This document shows positions 16,924 to 24,964 of a stretch of 38,131 nucleotides of DNA, piece by piece. The stretch's first letter is position 1. Each line of letters starts with the position of its first letter. Source of the DNA: an uncultured Saprospiraceae bacterium (GTDB lineage Bacteria; Bacteroidota; Bacteroidia; Chitinophagales; Saprospiraceae); NCBI GenBank assembly GCA_937928405.1, contig CALFWZ010000162.1, positions 1 through 38,131 of the forward strand. Direction: 5' to 3'. The notes below the pieces were generated by a model that saw nothing but the letters and a program-made list of their open reading frames with translations, was not told the origin of the DNA and did no database searches. A program made the position numbers and the translations under genes.

Positions 16924-17140
16924 GTAACTATTCAGCATTAAAATATTATTGCTACTGAGACACAAAGAACACTAAGTTTTTCATCAGAGGCAATTATAAA
17001 GTTAGTTATTCTATGTGACCTTAGAGCCCTTGTGGCCTTATTTTTCGTTACAAAGGTTAATAAAATTAGTGGTAAATAGTTACGTTTTTTCTAAATTAAT
17101 AACACGGGATGTTTTCTTTCTTAGGTTGTTCCAACTTTCT

Positions 17141-18328
17141 TTACTTTATAACGCCCAATTCTTTTCCGATTTTAGTAAAAGCTCGAACCGCATGCTCGAG
17201 ATGCACTCTATCATGACCCGCAGAAATTTGTACCCTTATCCGAGCCTGCTCTTTTGGTACTACGGGATAAAAGAATCCAATTACATAAATTCCTTCGTCT
17301 AGTAATTTTGCAGCAAAAGTCTGCGACAATTTCGCATCGTATAACATAATCGGAACAATAGGGTGGTCTCCCGGAATGATATCAAATCCAGCCGCCGTCA
17401 TTGCTGAGCGGAAATATACCGTATTCTCTTCCAGTTTATCTCGCAGCGCAGTAGAAGATCCAAGTAAATCGAGCACTTTAATGGCTGCTCCAACGATTGC
17501 AGGAGCTAGGGTATTTGAAAATAAATAAGGCCGTGATTTCTGACGCAGTATTTCTACAATTTCTTTGCGGGCAGCGGTAAATCCACCACTCGCACCACCC
17601 AAGGCTTTGCCGTAAGTACCCGTGATGATATCCACCCGACCCATCGCATTTCGATATTCGTGGGTGCCTCGTCCTGTTTTACCGACAAACCCAGTAGAAT
17701 GGCATTCGTCTACCATAACCATCGCATCGTATTTTTCAGCTAGATCACAGATTTTATCAATTTGAGCAATGGTACCGTCCATACTAAAAACACCATCTGT
17801 CGCAATCATTCTTCGCCGGGCATCCTTGGCAGCGATCAGTTGTTTTTCTAGATCTTCCATATTATTGGTTAGATAACGATATCTTTTTGCTTTACAAAGT
17901 CGAATGCCATCAATGATCGAGGCGTGGTTAAGCGCATCAGAAATAATGGCATCTTCTGCGTTTAGCAACGGTTCAAATAATCCACCGTTGGCATCAAAAG
18001 CCGCAGCATATAGAATGGTGTCTTCCATCCCTAGAAAAGCCGATGTTTTTTGTTCCAACTCCTTGTGAATATCCTGGGTGCCACAAATAAAACGAACCGA
18101 AGACATTCCAAAACCATGAGAATCAATAGCTGCTTTGGCGGCCGAGATTACGTCTGGATGCGAAGAAAGACCGAGATAGTTATTCGCACAAAAATTTAAT
18201 ACCTCATTTCCTTTGGTGGTAGAAATTTCGGCAGACTGTGGCGTAGTAATGACTCTTTCTTCCTTGTATAGACCCGCTTCGCGTAGATCTTTTAGTTCGG
18301 ATTGTAGGGTAGTACGGGGTGAAAACAT
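17141..18328 (-). CDS. kbl: Glycine C-acetyltransferase (2-amino-3-ketobutyrate CoA ligase)
   Basis: The enzyme splits 2-amino-3-ketobutyrate with CoA into glycine and acetyl-CoA, the second step of threonine breakdown. The 395-aa product is a PLP-dependent alpha-oxoamine synthase. Visible features are NFCANNYLGL near 45, GMSSVRFICGTQ (74-85), the PLP-ring aspartate in VMVDECHSTG (Asp207), and the PLP lysine Lys241 in GTYGKALGG. Length matches the family. Other alpha-oxoamine synthases (BioF, SPT) are the alternative, but the neighbouring threonine dehydrogenase settles the role. It follows tdh on the same strand after 68 nt. Confidence 0.95.
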   Translation of the reverse strand: MFSPRTTLQSELKDLREAGLYKEERVITTPQSAEISTTKGNEVLNFCANNYLGLSSHPDVISAAKAAIDSHGFGMSSVRFICGTQDIHKELEQKTSAFLGMEDTILYAAAFDANGGLFEPLLNAEDAIISDALNHASIIDGIRLCKAKRYRYLTNNMEDLEKQLIAAKDARRRMIATDGVFSMDGTIAQIDKICDLAEKYDAMVMVDECHSTGFVGKTGRGTHEYRNAMGRVDIITGTYGKALGGASGGFTAARKEIVEILRQKSRPYLFSNTLAPAIVGAAIKVLDLLGSSTALRDKLEENTVYFRSAMTAAGFDIIPGDHPIVPIMLYDAKLSQTFAAKLLDEGIYVIGFFYPVVPKEQARIRVQISAGHDRVHLEHAVRAFTKIGKELGVIK

Positions 18329-18396
18329 AGTTTTGTTTTTTAGATATTTTACTATTAATGAATTTGGGAGTTGTATTTAAAAGTTTAAAAACCAGC

Positions 18397-19353
18397 TTAA
18401 GCCTTTTGATTGACACTGCTCTTTTTTAATTGCATGAGCATTTCACTGGTCATTTTTGCCAGATCAAATATTGGTCTCCAACCCCAGTCTTTTTGTGCCA
18501 TCGAATCGTCGATACTAGCGGGCCAGGAATCTGCAATGGCTTGTCGGAAGTCTGGATGATACTCAATGGTGAAATTTGGAATATGTTTTTTGATTTCGTC
18601 TGCAATTTCTGCTGGCGTAAAACTTAATCCGGTAAGATTATAACTAGTTCTGATGGTTATTTGCTCGCTTGGAGCTTCCATTAAATCTATGGTCGCCCGC
18701 ACCGCATCTTCCATGTAGATCATTGGAAGCTTGGTGTCAGACTTTAGAAAACAACTGAACCTTCCTTTCTCCAATGCGGCATGGAAAATATCAACGGCGT
18801 AATCAGTGGTACCACCACCCGCAGCTGATTGATAACTAATGATGCCCGGATAGCGCAAGGATCGGATATCTAGACCATATTTTAAAAAATAATAATTGCA
18901 CCAATTTTCGGCAGCTACCTTACTGATTCCATAGACAGTGGTAGGATCGAGGTAGCTAAGCTGTGGCGTATTAAAGGCCGGTGCATTTGGACCAAAAGTA
19001 GCAATGGAACTGGGAAAAAATATTCGTTCTATCTTGTGGATTCTGGCTGCTTCAAGCACATGGAAGAGACTGTCCATATTAATCTGCCAAGTACGTAAAG
19101 GATTTTTTTCGCCGTTAGCAGAAAGAATGGCTACGAGATGATAAATTTGAGTGATATTATAGTCTTGGATCACCTGGGTTAGTCGATCCTTATCCATGAT
19201 GTCAAGCTGTTCGAAGATGCCATCTGGTTCGTTGGTTGGACGAATATCTGTAGCAATGACTTGATCGCTACCGTATTTTTTACGTAAGGAATTAGTTAGC
19301 ACAGTGCCAATCTGACCACCCGCCCCGGTGACGAGTATGGTAGGTTTGCTCAT
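18397..19353 (-). CDS. tdh: L-threonine 3-dehydrogenase, SDR (epimerase-like) type
   Basis: The enzyme oxidises L-threonine to 2-amino-3-ketobutyrate with NAD+, feeding kbl downstream. The 318-aa product is an extended short-chain dehydrogenase. The NAD loop is TGAGGQIG (9-16), a serine pair lies in FFPSSIATFG (115-116), and the catalytic Tyr141 and Lys145 sit in TVYGISK. SDR-type threonine dehydrogenases of this length are known from Bacteroidota such as Flavobacterium and differ from the zinc-dependent E. coli enzyme. A UDP-sugar epimerase is the formal alternative, but the kbl neighbour favours threonine. A 23-bp palindrome stands 43 nt upstream of the start. Confidence 0.92.
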   Translation of the reverse strand: MSKPTILVTGAGGQIGTVLTNSLRKKYGSDQVIATDIRPTNEPDGIFEQLDIMDKDRLTQVIQDYNITQIYHLVAILSANGEKNPLRTWQINMDSLFHVLEAARIHKIERIFFPSSIATFGPNAPAFNTPQLSYLDPTTVYGISKVAAENWCNYYFLKYGLDIRSLRYPGIISYQSAAGGGTTDYAVDIFHAALEKGRFSCFLKSDTKLPMIYMEDAVRATIDLMEAPSEQITIRTSYNLTGLSFTPAEIADEIKKHIPNFTIEYHPDFRQAIADSWPASIDDSMAQKDWGWRPIFDLAKMTSEMLMQLKKSSVNQKA

Positions 19354-19395
19354 AAGTAAGTTGGTTGGCTCAGACCAAACTGCTAGCTTTTTTGA

Positions 19396-19418
19396 GCTTG
19401 TTTAAATTTTAAACAAGC
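19396..19418. promoter_or_regulatory. Perfect 23-bp palindrome upstream of tdh
   Basis: GCTTGTTTAAA (19396-19406) and TTTAAACAAGC (19408-19418) are perfect inverted arms around one base. It lies 43-65 nt before the tdh start on the - strand and is not followed by a T-run in that direction, so an operator fits better than a terminator. A regulator such as the nearby Lrp-family protein is a possible ligand; this is inference. Confidence 0.5.
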
Positions 19419-19480
19419 GCTTAGTCGTTTAATCTTTATTTTATAATTTGGTATAAAAAATTAACATCAAAATACCACTT

Positions 19481-20422
19481 TTAACGGACTTTGACATGGT
19501 TTTTATTATTTGTTTCGTCACATTCTCTTACTTGTCCGAAAGTATCTAATTCGAGAATGATTACTGGTGTAAACTTAGTCATAGTATTGATATCCAGTCG
19601 AATTTTACTAGTGTGGCTTTCACCAGGCAAAAGTGGTGCTGGGGTTTTAGAACGATTTTTCACGACATCGCCACCCAATACCAATGCCCCTTTATTGAGT
19701 TTACTAGAACTCGTCATAAAAGCTTTGACAGCAATATTATCGTCGGTGCTTTTAGAGGTACCCTCGATATTAGCTGGACCTTTACCCGTATTTTTGATGG
19801 TATATTCGATGATTACAAAGTTCTTTTTTTGCTTTACGACCTTAATAGATTCAATCCGTAAATCAGGACAGGTTTCGGGATCGTAATAAAGGGATTCATC
19901 TTGAGTGTCATTTTCCGTCATTGATTCTGTTTCCGTATTTTCTTCCATGATTGGTATCGTGGTAGGTTCAGCAATCGGAGTAGTTGGTATTGGATTGGAT
20001 ACCTCTGGAATAGTTGCTGTGGTGGCAGGAGCTGCTCCGCTATTACCGGAGGTGAGCTGGACCTCCATTTCTCGACGAGATCCAATTTTTCCTGCGACTA
20101 CGGCAAATTCCTGTCGTTTTAAAGAGGCGATAATATCGGTCAGATGTGCTTGCATTTTTCCTTTTTCAAAAACTGGATCAAAACGTACAATCATCTTTTG
20201 CATGCTCTCGGTATTTTCTTTACCAAATTCCAGATCTTGTCGTCCAGTATTGACGGTCCGAAAGGCTATTTTTAGCATATCATCTGTCTGTTGTAATACT
20301 TCTAGATTAGCCAGATAAACCCGATATCCCTGATATGGTGCGTTGGTCTGTCCTGTCGCAAAAAACGCAGAAAAGAGAAAAAAAGAAAAGAGGGTAAAGC
20401 GAGTACTAAAATTTATTTTCAT
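19481..20422 (-). CDS. Secreted CARDB-domain protein
   Basis: The 313-aa product has a signal peptide (about 1-24, a hydrophobic stretch ending FFATGQ). A compact N-terminal domain (25-135) of a kind I do not recognise follows, then a proline/threonine/glutamate-rich linker (about 138-180). The C-terminal domain (about 184-313) ends with VRECDETNNKNHVKV, the typical finish of CARDB, an Ig-like adhesion module. The CARDB core also shows YTIKNTGKGPA. It has no T9SS tail and no lipoprotein cysteine, so it is probably periplasmic or anchored by a partner. It stands between the Lrp-family gene and tdh, same strand, but a link to threonine metabolism is not evident. Confidence 0.8.
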   Translation of the reverse strand: MKINFSTRFTLFSFFLFSAFFATGQTNAPYQGYRVYLANLEVLQQTDDMLKIAFRTVNTGRQDLEFGKENTESMQKMIVRFDPVFEKGKMQAHLTDIIASLKRQEFAVVAGKIGSRREMEVQLTSGNSGAAPATTATIPEVSNPIPTTPIAEPTTIPIMEENTETESMTENDTQDESLYYDPETCPDLRIESIKVVKQKKNFVIIEYTIKNTGKGPANIEGTSKSTDDNIAVKAFMTSSSKLNKGALVLGGDVVKNRSKTPAPLLPGESHTSKIRLDINTMTKFTPVIILELDTFGQVRECDETNNKNHVKVR

Positions 20423-20560
20423 AATGAAAAATATTCTGAGAAGATGTTTAAAAGCTTCTTAATCTGCGAATGTCCTAGAATCCCAAATACCTAAGATTTA
20501 AATACAACTATTGTGCTTCATTTTTAAACAAGATTCTGAGGGTAAAAATACGATTTCTAC

Positions 20561-21028
20561 TTATTCTCTCCCATCTTCAGAAATATTTAATGGTCGGTTG
20601 ATATTTTCTTCCAAAGATATAAAGGTCTCTGTTCGTTGTATTCCGCTGATTTTCTGTACTTTATTGTGTAATATTTCTAGTAAATGTTTAGTGTCTCGGC
20701 AGATGATTCTGGCAAAAATACTATAGTTACCAGTGGTATAGTGGGCACTGACCATTTCTGGAATAGCTTGCAAAGCTTTGATGACCTCTTCGTAATAAGA
20801 ACTTTTTTCAAGATAAATTCCTAAATACGCCGTAATATCATACCCAAGCTTAGTTGGATCAATAACGAGTTGAAAGCCTTTGATAATACCCATGTCTTCC
20901 ATTTTTTTCATTCGGACGTGCACCGTACCGCCAGAGACATGGACCTCTTTTGCAACTTCCGTGTAAGGCAATTTTGCATTATGCATCAAAACAGATAATA
21001 TTTTTCGATCAATATCGTCGATTTCCAT
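20561..21028 (-). CDS. Lrp/AsnC family transcriptional regulator
   Basis: The 155-aa product is a complete feast/famine regulator. The N-terminal helix-turn-helix starts IDDIDRKILSVLMHNAKL and contains TEVAKEVHVSGGTVHVRMKK. An RAM ligand-binding domain follows (about 66-150), with GYDITAYLGIYL and the glycine-containing stretch TTGNYSIFARI. Such proteins bind amino acids and form octamers on DNA. Neighbouring genes tdh and kbl degrade threonine, and lysC starts threonine and lysine synthesis, so an amino acid signal is plausible. An inverted pair of 19-bp arms in the divergent promoter region suggests autoregulation. Confidence 0.93.
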   Translation of the reverse strand: MEIDDIDRKILSVLMHNAKLPYTEVAKEVHVSGGTVHVRMKKMEDMGIIKGFQLVIDPTKLGYDITAYLGIYLEKSSYYEEVIKALQAIPEMVSAHYTTGNYSIFARIICRDTKHLLEILHNKVQKISGIQRTETFISLEENINRPLNISEDGRE

Positions 21029-21056
21029 AAGAATGATTTTAGATAAAACTATTCAC

Positions 21057-21154
21057 TTATTATTTGACCATTACTTAAACTTTAATAGCGTAATATCGGG
21101 ATTTTTTTTAGAATCAACGGTAGGTCGTTATACTTAGTAATGGTCAAAAAATAA
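21057..21154. promoter_or_regulatory. Inverted 19-bp arms between lrp and the protease gene
   Basis: The arm 21136-21154 (AGTAATGGTCAAAAAATAA) and the reverse complement of 21057-21075 are identical at 18 of 19 positions. They lie in the 315-nt gap between divergent genes, one arm facing each gene. On the - strand, the left arm ends 5 nt before TAGTTTTA, a possible TAnnTTTG-type element for the regulator gene. A pair of similar sites is typical for Lrp-family binding. The binding itself is inferred. A low-complexity CCCGCC...GGCAGGG stretch lies near 21217-21240, upstream of the chosen protease start. Confidence 0.5.
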
Positions 21155-21343
21155 CATTCCGATTTTTCTCTGATATTTTAAGGTCATAATTCGTTATTTT
21201 TTTCAGTCAGCCAATCAAGCTTGCCCGCCGTTCAGGCAGGGATTTCTTCAAAAAATGCCTCTTCTGACTTTAAAATATCAAGCTCAAATCGAAAACTTAT
21301 TAATTGGCTATTACTTAGAAAAAATAAGATTATTTTTGTTACC

Positions 21344-23020
21344 ATGATTAACGACCCTAATCCAACGACTTCTTCTGCTAATCCCCGTACCTTTAAAGTT
21401 TGGATACCGCTGCTGATGTCACTGATGGTGGTGGCCGGAATGGTCATTGGTATGAAAATGCAAAAAATACCTCTCATCCAAACGAGAGGAAGTTATGCGA
21501 CGGATCGTACCATCTCGGTCCACGAAGGTAGCAAGATTGAAGAGCTGCTTCGTTATATTGAAAATCGCTACGTGGATGACGTGGATCGAGATCAGTTAGT
21601 AGACAAGGCCATTCGCACGATTTTGGGCGAGTTGGATCCTCACAGTAGTTATATTGATGCTGAAAACTTAAAAGAAGTTAACGAACAATTACAAGGGAAT
21701 TTTGAAGGGGTTGGGATTGAATATTTAATGATCGATGATACTATTCTTGTAGTTTCGACGGTAAGTAAAGGACCATCAGATAAGGTTGGAATTTTAGCTG
21801 GTGATAAAATCATTTCTATCGAAGATAGTATCGTAGCTGGAGTTAATATTTCTTATTCAGAAATTGTTGCCAAGTTACGGGGAGAAAGAGGAACGACCGT
21901 AAACGTCGGCGTGCAGCGTAAGCACGAAAATAAATTGTTATACTTTGATATTGAAAGAGATGAAATTCCCATTAATAGTGTGGATATCGCCTACATGCTG
22001 GATGAACAGACTGGATACATAAAAGTAAATCGTTTTAGTGCTACCACTCATATCGAGTTTATGGATTCGCTGGGATATATGGTAGAAAAGGAAGGGCTGA
22101 AAGATCTCGTTATTGATCTACGACAAAACCCTGGTGGATATTTACAGGAAGCCACCAAAATGCTTAGTCAATTATTTGATGAAAAACAGCAATTGCTGGT
22201 TTATACAGAAGGACGAACGGTCAAGAGAAGCGATTATGAAACTACGGGGCGGGTTTTTTATGATATTGGAAATATTGCGTTGTTGATTGATGAAGGGTCT
22301 GCTTCTGCTAGCGAAATTATGGCTGGTGCCGTGCAAGACTGGGATCGTGGCGTCGTTGTTGGTCGACGTTCCTTTGGTAAGGGATTGGTACAAGAACAAT
22401 ACACGTTACGAGATGGTTCTGCCTTACGACTGACCGTCGCTCGCTATTTCACACCAACAGGACGTTCTATTCAAAAATCCTATAAATCTGGAAGTGATTA
22501 TGATGGAGATCTTGCCAACCGAGTTATTTCTGGTGAGTTATTCAGTCAAGATAGTATTGCAATTTTAGATACACTCAAATTTTATACTAAAAAAGATAAA
22601 CGAGTAGTGTATGGTGGTGGTGGCATTACCCCGGACCTTTTCGTTCCGGTAGACTCCTTGGAACTTAACCGAAATTTTTTAGCGTTAAAAGAACACATTC
22701 CTCATTTTGTTTACCGCCAACTCGAACATCAACCGACCAATTTTAAAGATTACTCGGTTGATACTTGGATCAAAGCTTATCGAGTAACCGATCAGATGTT
22801 TAATGATCTAGCCAACTATGCCAAAGATAAAGGGGTAGAAATATCTGCGGAAGAATTAAACGAGATTAAACCAATGGTTAAAAACAGAATGAAAGCCAGA
22901 GTTGCTCGTCAATACTACGGTGAAGAGGGAAGCTTTAAAGTCCTTAATCAAGCGGACGAAATTGTCAGAACAGCCATAAAAGCATTAAAAGAAAAAGAAC
23001 CGGTCGCACTGGAAGAGTAA
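21344..23020 (+). CDS. S41 family C-terminal processing protease
   Basis: The product resembles CtpA/Prc proteases, which cleave envelope proteins near their C-termini. From ATG 21344 it has 558 aa. A short cytoplasmic start is followed by one membrane anchor (IPLLMSLMVVAGMVIGMKM), so the rest is periplasmic. A PDZ domain covers about 90-190 and the S41 catalytic domain about 190-380. The catalytic pair is Ser321 in GSASASEI and Lys346 in FGKGLVQ, 25 residues apart as usual in this family. The C-terminal part after 400 is helical. An in-frame ATG at 21221 would add 41 residues reaching into the upstream repeat-like stretch and was not used. It diverges from the Lrp-family gene. Confidence 0.94.
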   Translation: MINDPNPTTSSANPRTFKVWIPLLMSLMVVAGMVIGMKMQKIPLIQTRGSYATDRTISVHEGSKIEELLRYIENRYVDDVDRDQLVDKAIRTILGELDPHSSYIDAENLKEVNEQLQGNFEGVGIEYLMIDDTILVVSTVSKGPSDKVGILAGDKIISIEDSIVAGVNISYSEIVAKLRGERGTTVNVGVQRKHENKLLYFDIERDEIPINSVDIAYMLDEQTGYIKVNRFSATTHIEFMDSLGYMVEKEGLKDLVIDLRQNPGGYLQEATKMLSQLFDEKQQLLVYTEGRTVKRSDYETTGRVFYDIGNIALLIDEGSASASEIMAGAVQDWDRGVVVGRRSFGKGLVQEQYTLRDGSALRLTVARYFTPTGRSIQKSYKSGSDYDGDLANRVISGELFSQDSIAILDTLKFYTKKDKRVVYGGGGITPDLFVPVDSLELNRNFLALKEHIPHFVYRQLEHQPTNFKDYSVDTWIKAYRVTDQMFNDLANYAKDKGVEISAEELNEIKPMVKNRMKARVARQYYGEEGSFKVLNQADEIVRTAIKALKEKEPVALEE

Positions 23021-23072
23021 TTCAAAAAGAACCTCAACATCCATCTCAGTGCCTAAAAATGATTGCTTTTAA

Positions 23073-23161
23073 TCTAACGAATTTCACGATGCAAAGCATC
23101 ATGGGTTAGCTTGCTTTCATACCCCGACGGCTTTGCCTCGGGGTAGTTGATTCACGTTAGA
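23073..23161. terminator. Branched hairpin between convergent genes
   Basis: TCTAACG (23073-23079) pairs with CGTTAGA (23155-23161) and encloses two hairpins: GATGC-AAA-GCATC, and ACCCCGA / TCGGGGT around a 10-nt loop. The result is a three-way junction in the 228-nt gap where the protease gene and the - strand operon converge. It probably ends transcripts from both sides, although no clear T-run is present. It could also be a member of a dispersed repeat family. Confidence 0.45.
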
Positions 23162-23248
23162 AGGAAAATTGAAGTTGCTTTTGAGGTTGAGGTTGAGATG
23201 GAAAAATGCAGAATTTGAAATAGTCTCAGGGTCCACCTTCTAAATGTC

Positions 23249-24937
23249 TTACCCGTTTTTCTTTTTTACTAAAACTAAAGTTTCACCACTCAATAATCTA
23301 ACTCCTTCTACACTAACTTCTTTACTACCTAAGTTTATCAAGGCTTGGAAGGCTTTACCGTCGCTATGCTTAAATTCAATGATACCTGCATCTCCTTGAG
23401 AGAAAGTGATCTTTGTTATCTCTGCGCCTTTTAATTGATTAGCGAGTCGCCATTCACTCCATGCTTCCGGAGACAAGGTTTTTGATGCATCCGTAATAAC
23501 AGAAATATTCGAAAATAAAGCATTGATCAATAGAATCGTATGTTGTTGAGCTTCGGTCAATATTTTTGAAGAAGCAAGCGATATTAGATTCCCGCCAGTT
23601 CCAAATTGGGAAAAGTTAAAACGGTGAATGATATTTTTTAATTGGATGTTAGCAGTGGCACCGTTTGGATTTGCATAGAGTAAGGGAAAACGGGTATCCC
23701 AACTTTCTAAAATATTACTTGCAGTCGAGGTATAGTTGGCGTATAAACATCCGATCGATAAGGGTAGATCCGTTGCCCAAATTAAGCAATCAGGACAACT
23801 ACTACGTAGCATTTTTAAAAAGTCGTTGCTAGCCTGGGCACGGGTTTTCGTTTTACGAGCGATGGCAAAGGCTGTTGAAAGATGATCAAACTTAAGCAGA
23901 TCAACTCCCCATTGAGTGGTAACGGTAAAGCAAAAGACCTGTAAATAATCTTGCACCCCAGCGTTATAAGCATCCAGTACATAATGATTTCCCAATTCAG
24001 TTTTAAAGGTTATGAGGTTGTTCCGTTCGTCTCGTAAAATCCAGTCAGGATGCTGTCGGTAAATATCTGAGGTTGTCGAACATAATAATGGTGCGAGGCT
24101 CATTCCTACTTTCAATCCGGCAGATTTAATTGCTGAGATGAGCGGTGGTAAGCCATCTGGGAATTGGTCGCTAGAGTATAGCCAATCTCCTACTTCTTTT
24201 GCGTAGCCGGGACCAATTAGTACCAAATCCACTGGTATGTTTTCTTTCACGCTCCGCTCCAAAAAATGGGTGATGGCTTCTGCAGAATTTCCATTGCTGT
24301 GCTTGCTAGCCATCCAACCGGTAAGCGGTGGCGCTATCTGTTGTTTACCTTCTATCGCTGAAAAGTAGGAAACAAAACAAGATGCTTTTTTACCACTTAA
24401 AATCATCAAATCGAGTAATGGAAAAGAATGTCCGAGTTGTAAGTCAGCGATATCTTTACGAATTATAATTTGCTGGTTTTTGGTGTCGTATTCAATTCGG
24501 GTAAAAGCGGTTGTTTCATTTAGTGATCCTAAAAACAATCCTTTTTCATCGGTGCCTACATATCCGAAATGCCAAGAATGGAACGATGCCATTGTTTCAA
24601 AAATAGGTGCTTTTTCTTGGAATGATGGTTTTGGAGCGAGCCAACCAGACCGAGCCAACTTATCTGATAAACGATAGGTGCCGCTACCATGATTCGATAA
24701 AAAACCATTACAGAATACCTGTGAATTTTGGGTGAGAGGCACTGAAAACCGCAGCTCTAAATTTTTTAAGATTACCGCTGTTTTAGGATGGATAAAAATT
24801 TGAAACCGTTCATAGTTTGAGACTTTGGTATTCGTAAAATCTACATAAAGGGCCTCACTGGAACTGGTTTTATTTGGCAATAGATCAAGTGATTCTTGAT
24901 CAAAGATTAACTGAGCCGATTGAAAAGTACAAATCAT
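23249..24937 (-). CDS. Divergent GH36-like (alpha-galactosidase clan) protein
   Basis: The 562-aa product resembles clan GH-D glycoside hydrolases. A beta-rich N-terminal domain (1-205) is followed by a barrel. The barrel has PDGLPPLISAIKSAGLKVGM and HPDWIL (296-301), both typical of GH36, and Asp351 in LLKFDHL at the position of the usual nucleophile. A beta domain closes the C-terminus (500-562). The usual acid/base region (CASGGGRFD type) is not recognisable; Asp390 or Asp414 could substitute. There is no signal peptide, so it should act in the cytoplasm, unlike most polysaccharide-degrading relatives. It is the third gene of an operon behind two ATPases, 27 nt after the second. Substrate is unknown, and loss of catalysis cannot be excluded. 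Confidence 0.75.
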   Translation of the reverse strand: MICTFQSAQLIFDQESLDLLPNKTSSSEALYVDFTNTKVSNYERFQIFIHPKTAVILKNLELRFSVPLTQNSQVFCNGFLSNHGSGTYRLSDKLARSGWLAPKPSFQEKAPIFETMASFHSWHFGYVGTDEKGLFLGSLNETTAFTRIEYDTKNQQIIIRKDIADLQLGHSFPLLDLMILSGKKASCFVSYFSAIEGKQQIAPPLTGWMASKHSNGNSAEAITHFLERSVKENIPVDLVLIGPGYAKEVGDWLYSSDQFPDGLPPLISAIKSAGLKVGMSLAPLLCSTTSDIYRQHPDWILRDERNNLITFKTELGNHYVLDAYNAGVQDYLQVFCFTVTTQWGVDLLKFDHLSTAFAIARKTKTRAQASNDFLKMLRSSCPDCLIWATDLPLSIGCLYANYTSTASNILESWDTRFPLLYANPNGATANIQLKNIIHRFNFSQFGTGGNLISLASSKILTEAQQHTILLINALFSNISVITDASKTLSPEAWSEWRLANQLKGAEITKITFSQGDAGIIEFKHSDGKAFQALINLGSKEVSVEGVRLLSGETLVLVKKKNG

Positions 24938-24964
24938 ATTGGAAAATTAATTGACCAAATTTAG

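Noticed and set aside
17015..17302. 95-codon + strand frame at the kbl 3' end
   Set aside because: It overlaps conserved kbl codons antisense and has no family features.
19491..20318. Long + strand open frames opposite the CARDB gene
   Set aside because: The - strand frame has a signal peptide and a recognisable domain; the others are its shadows.
21213..21343. N-terminal extension of the S41 protease from ATG 21221
   Set aside because: It starts in a repeat-like CCCGCC/GGCAGGG stretch, and the ATG at 21344 places the membrane anchor normally.
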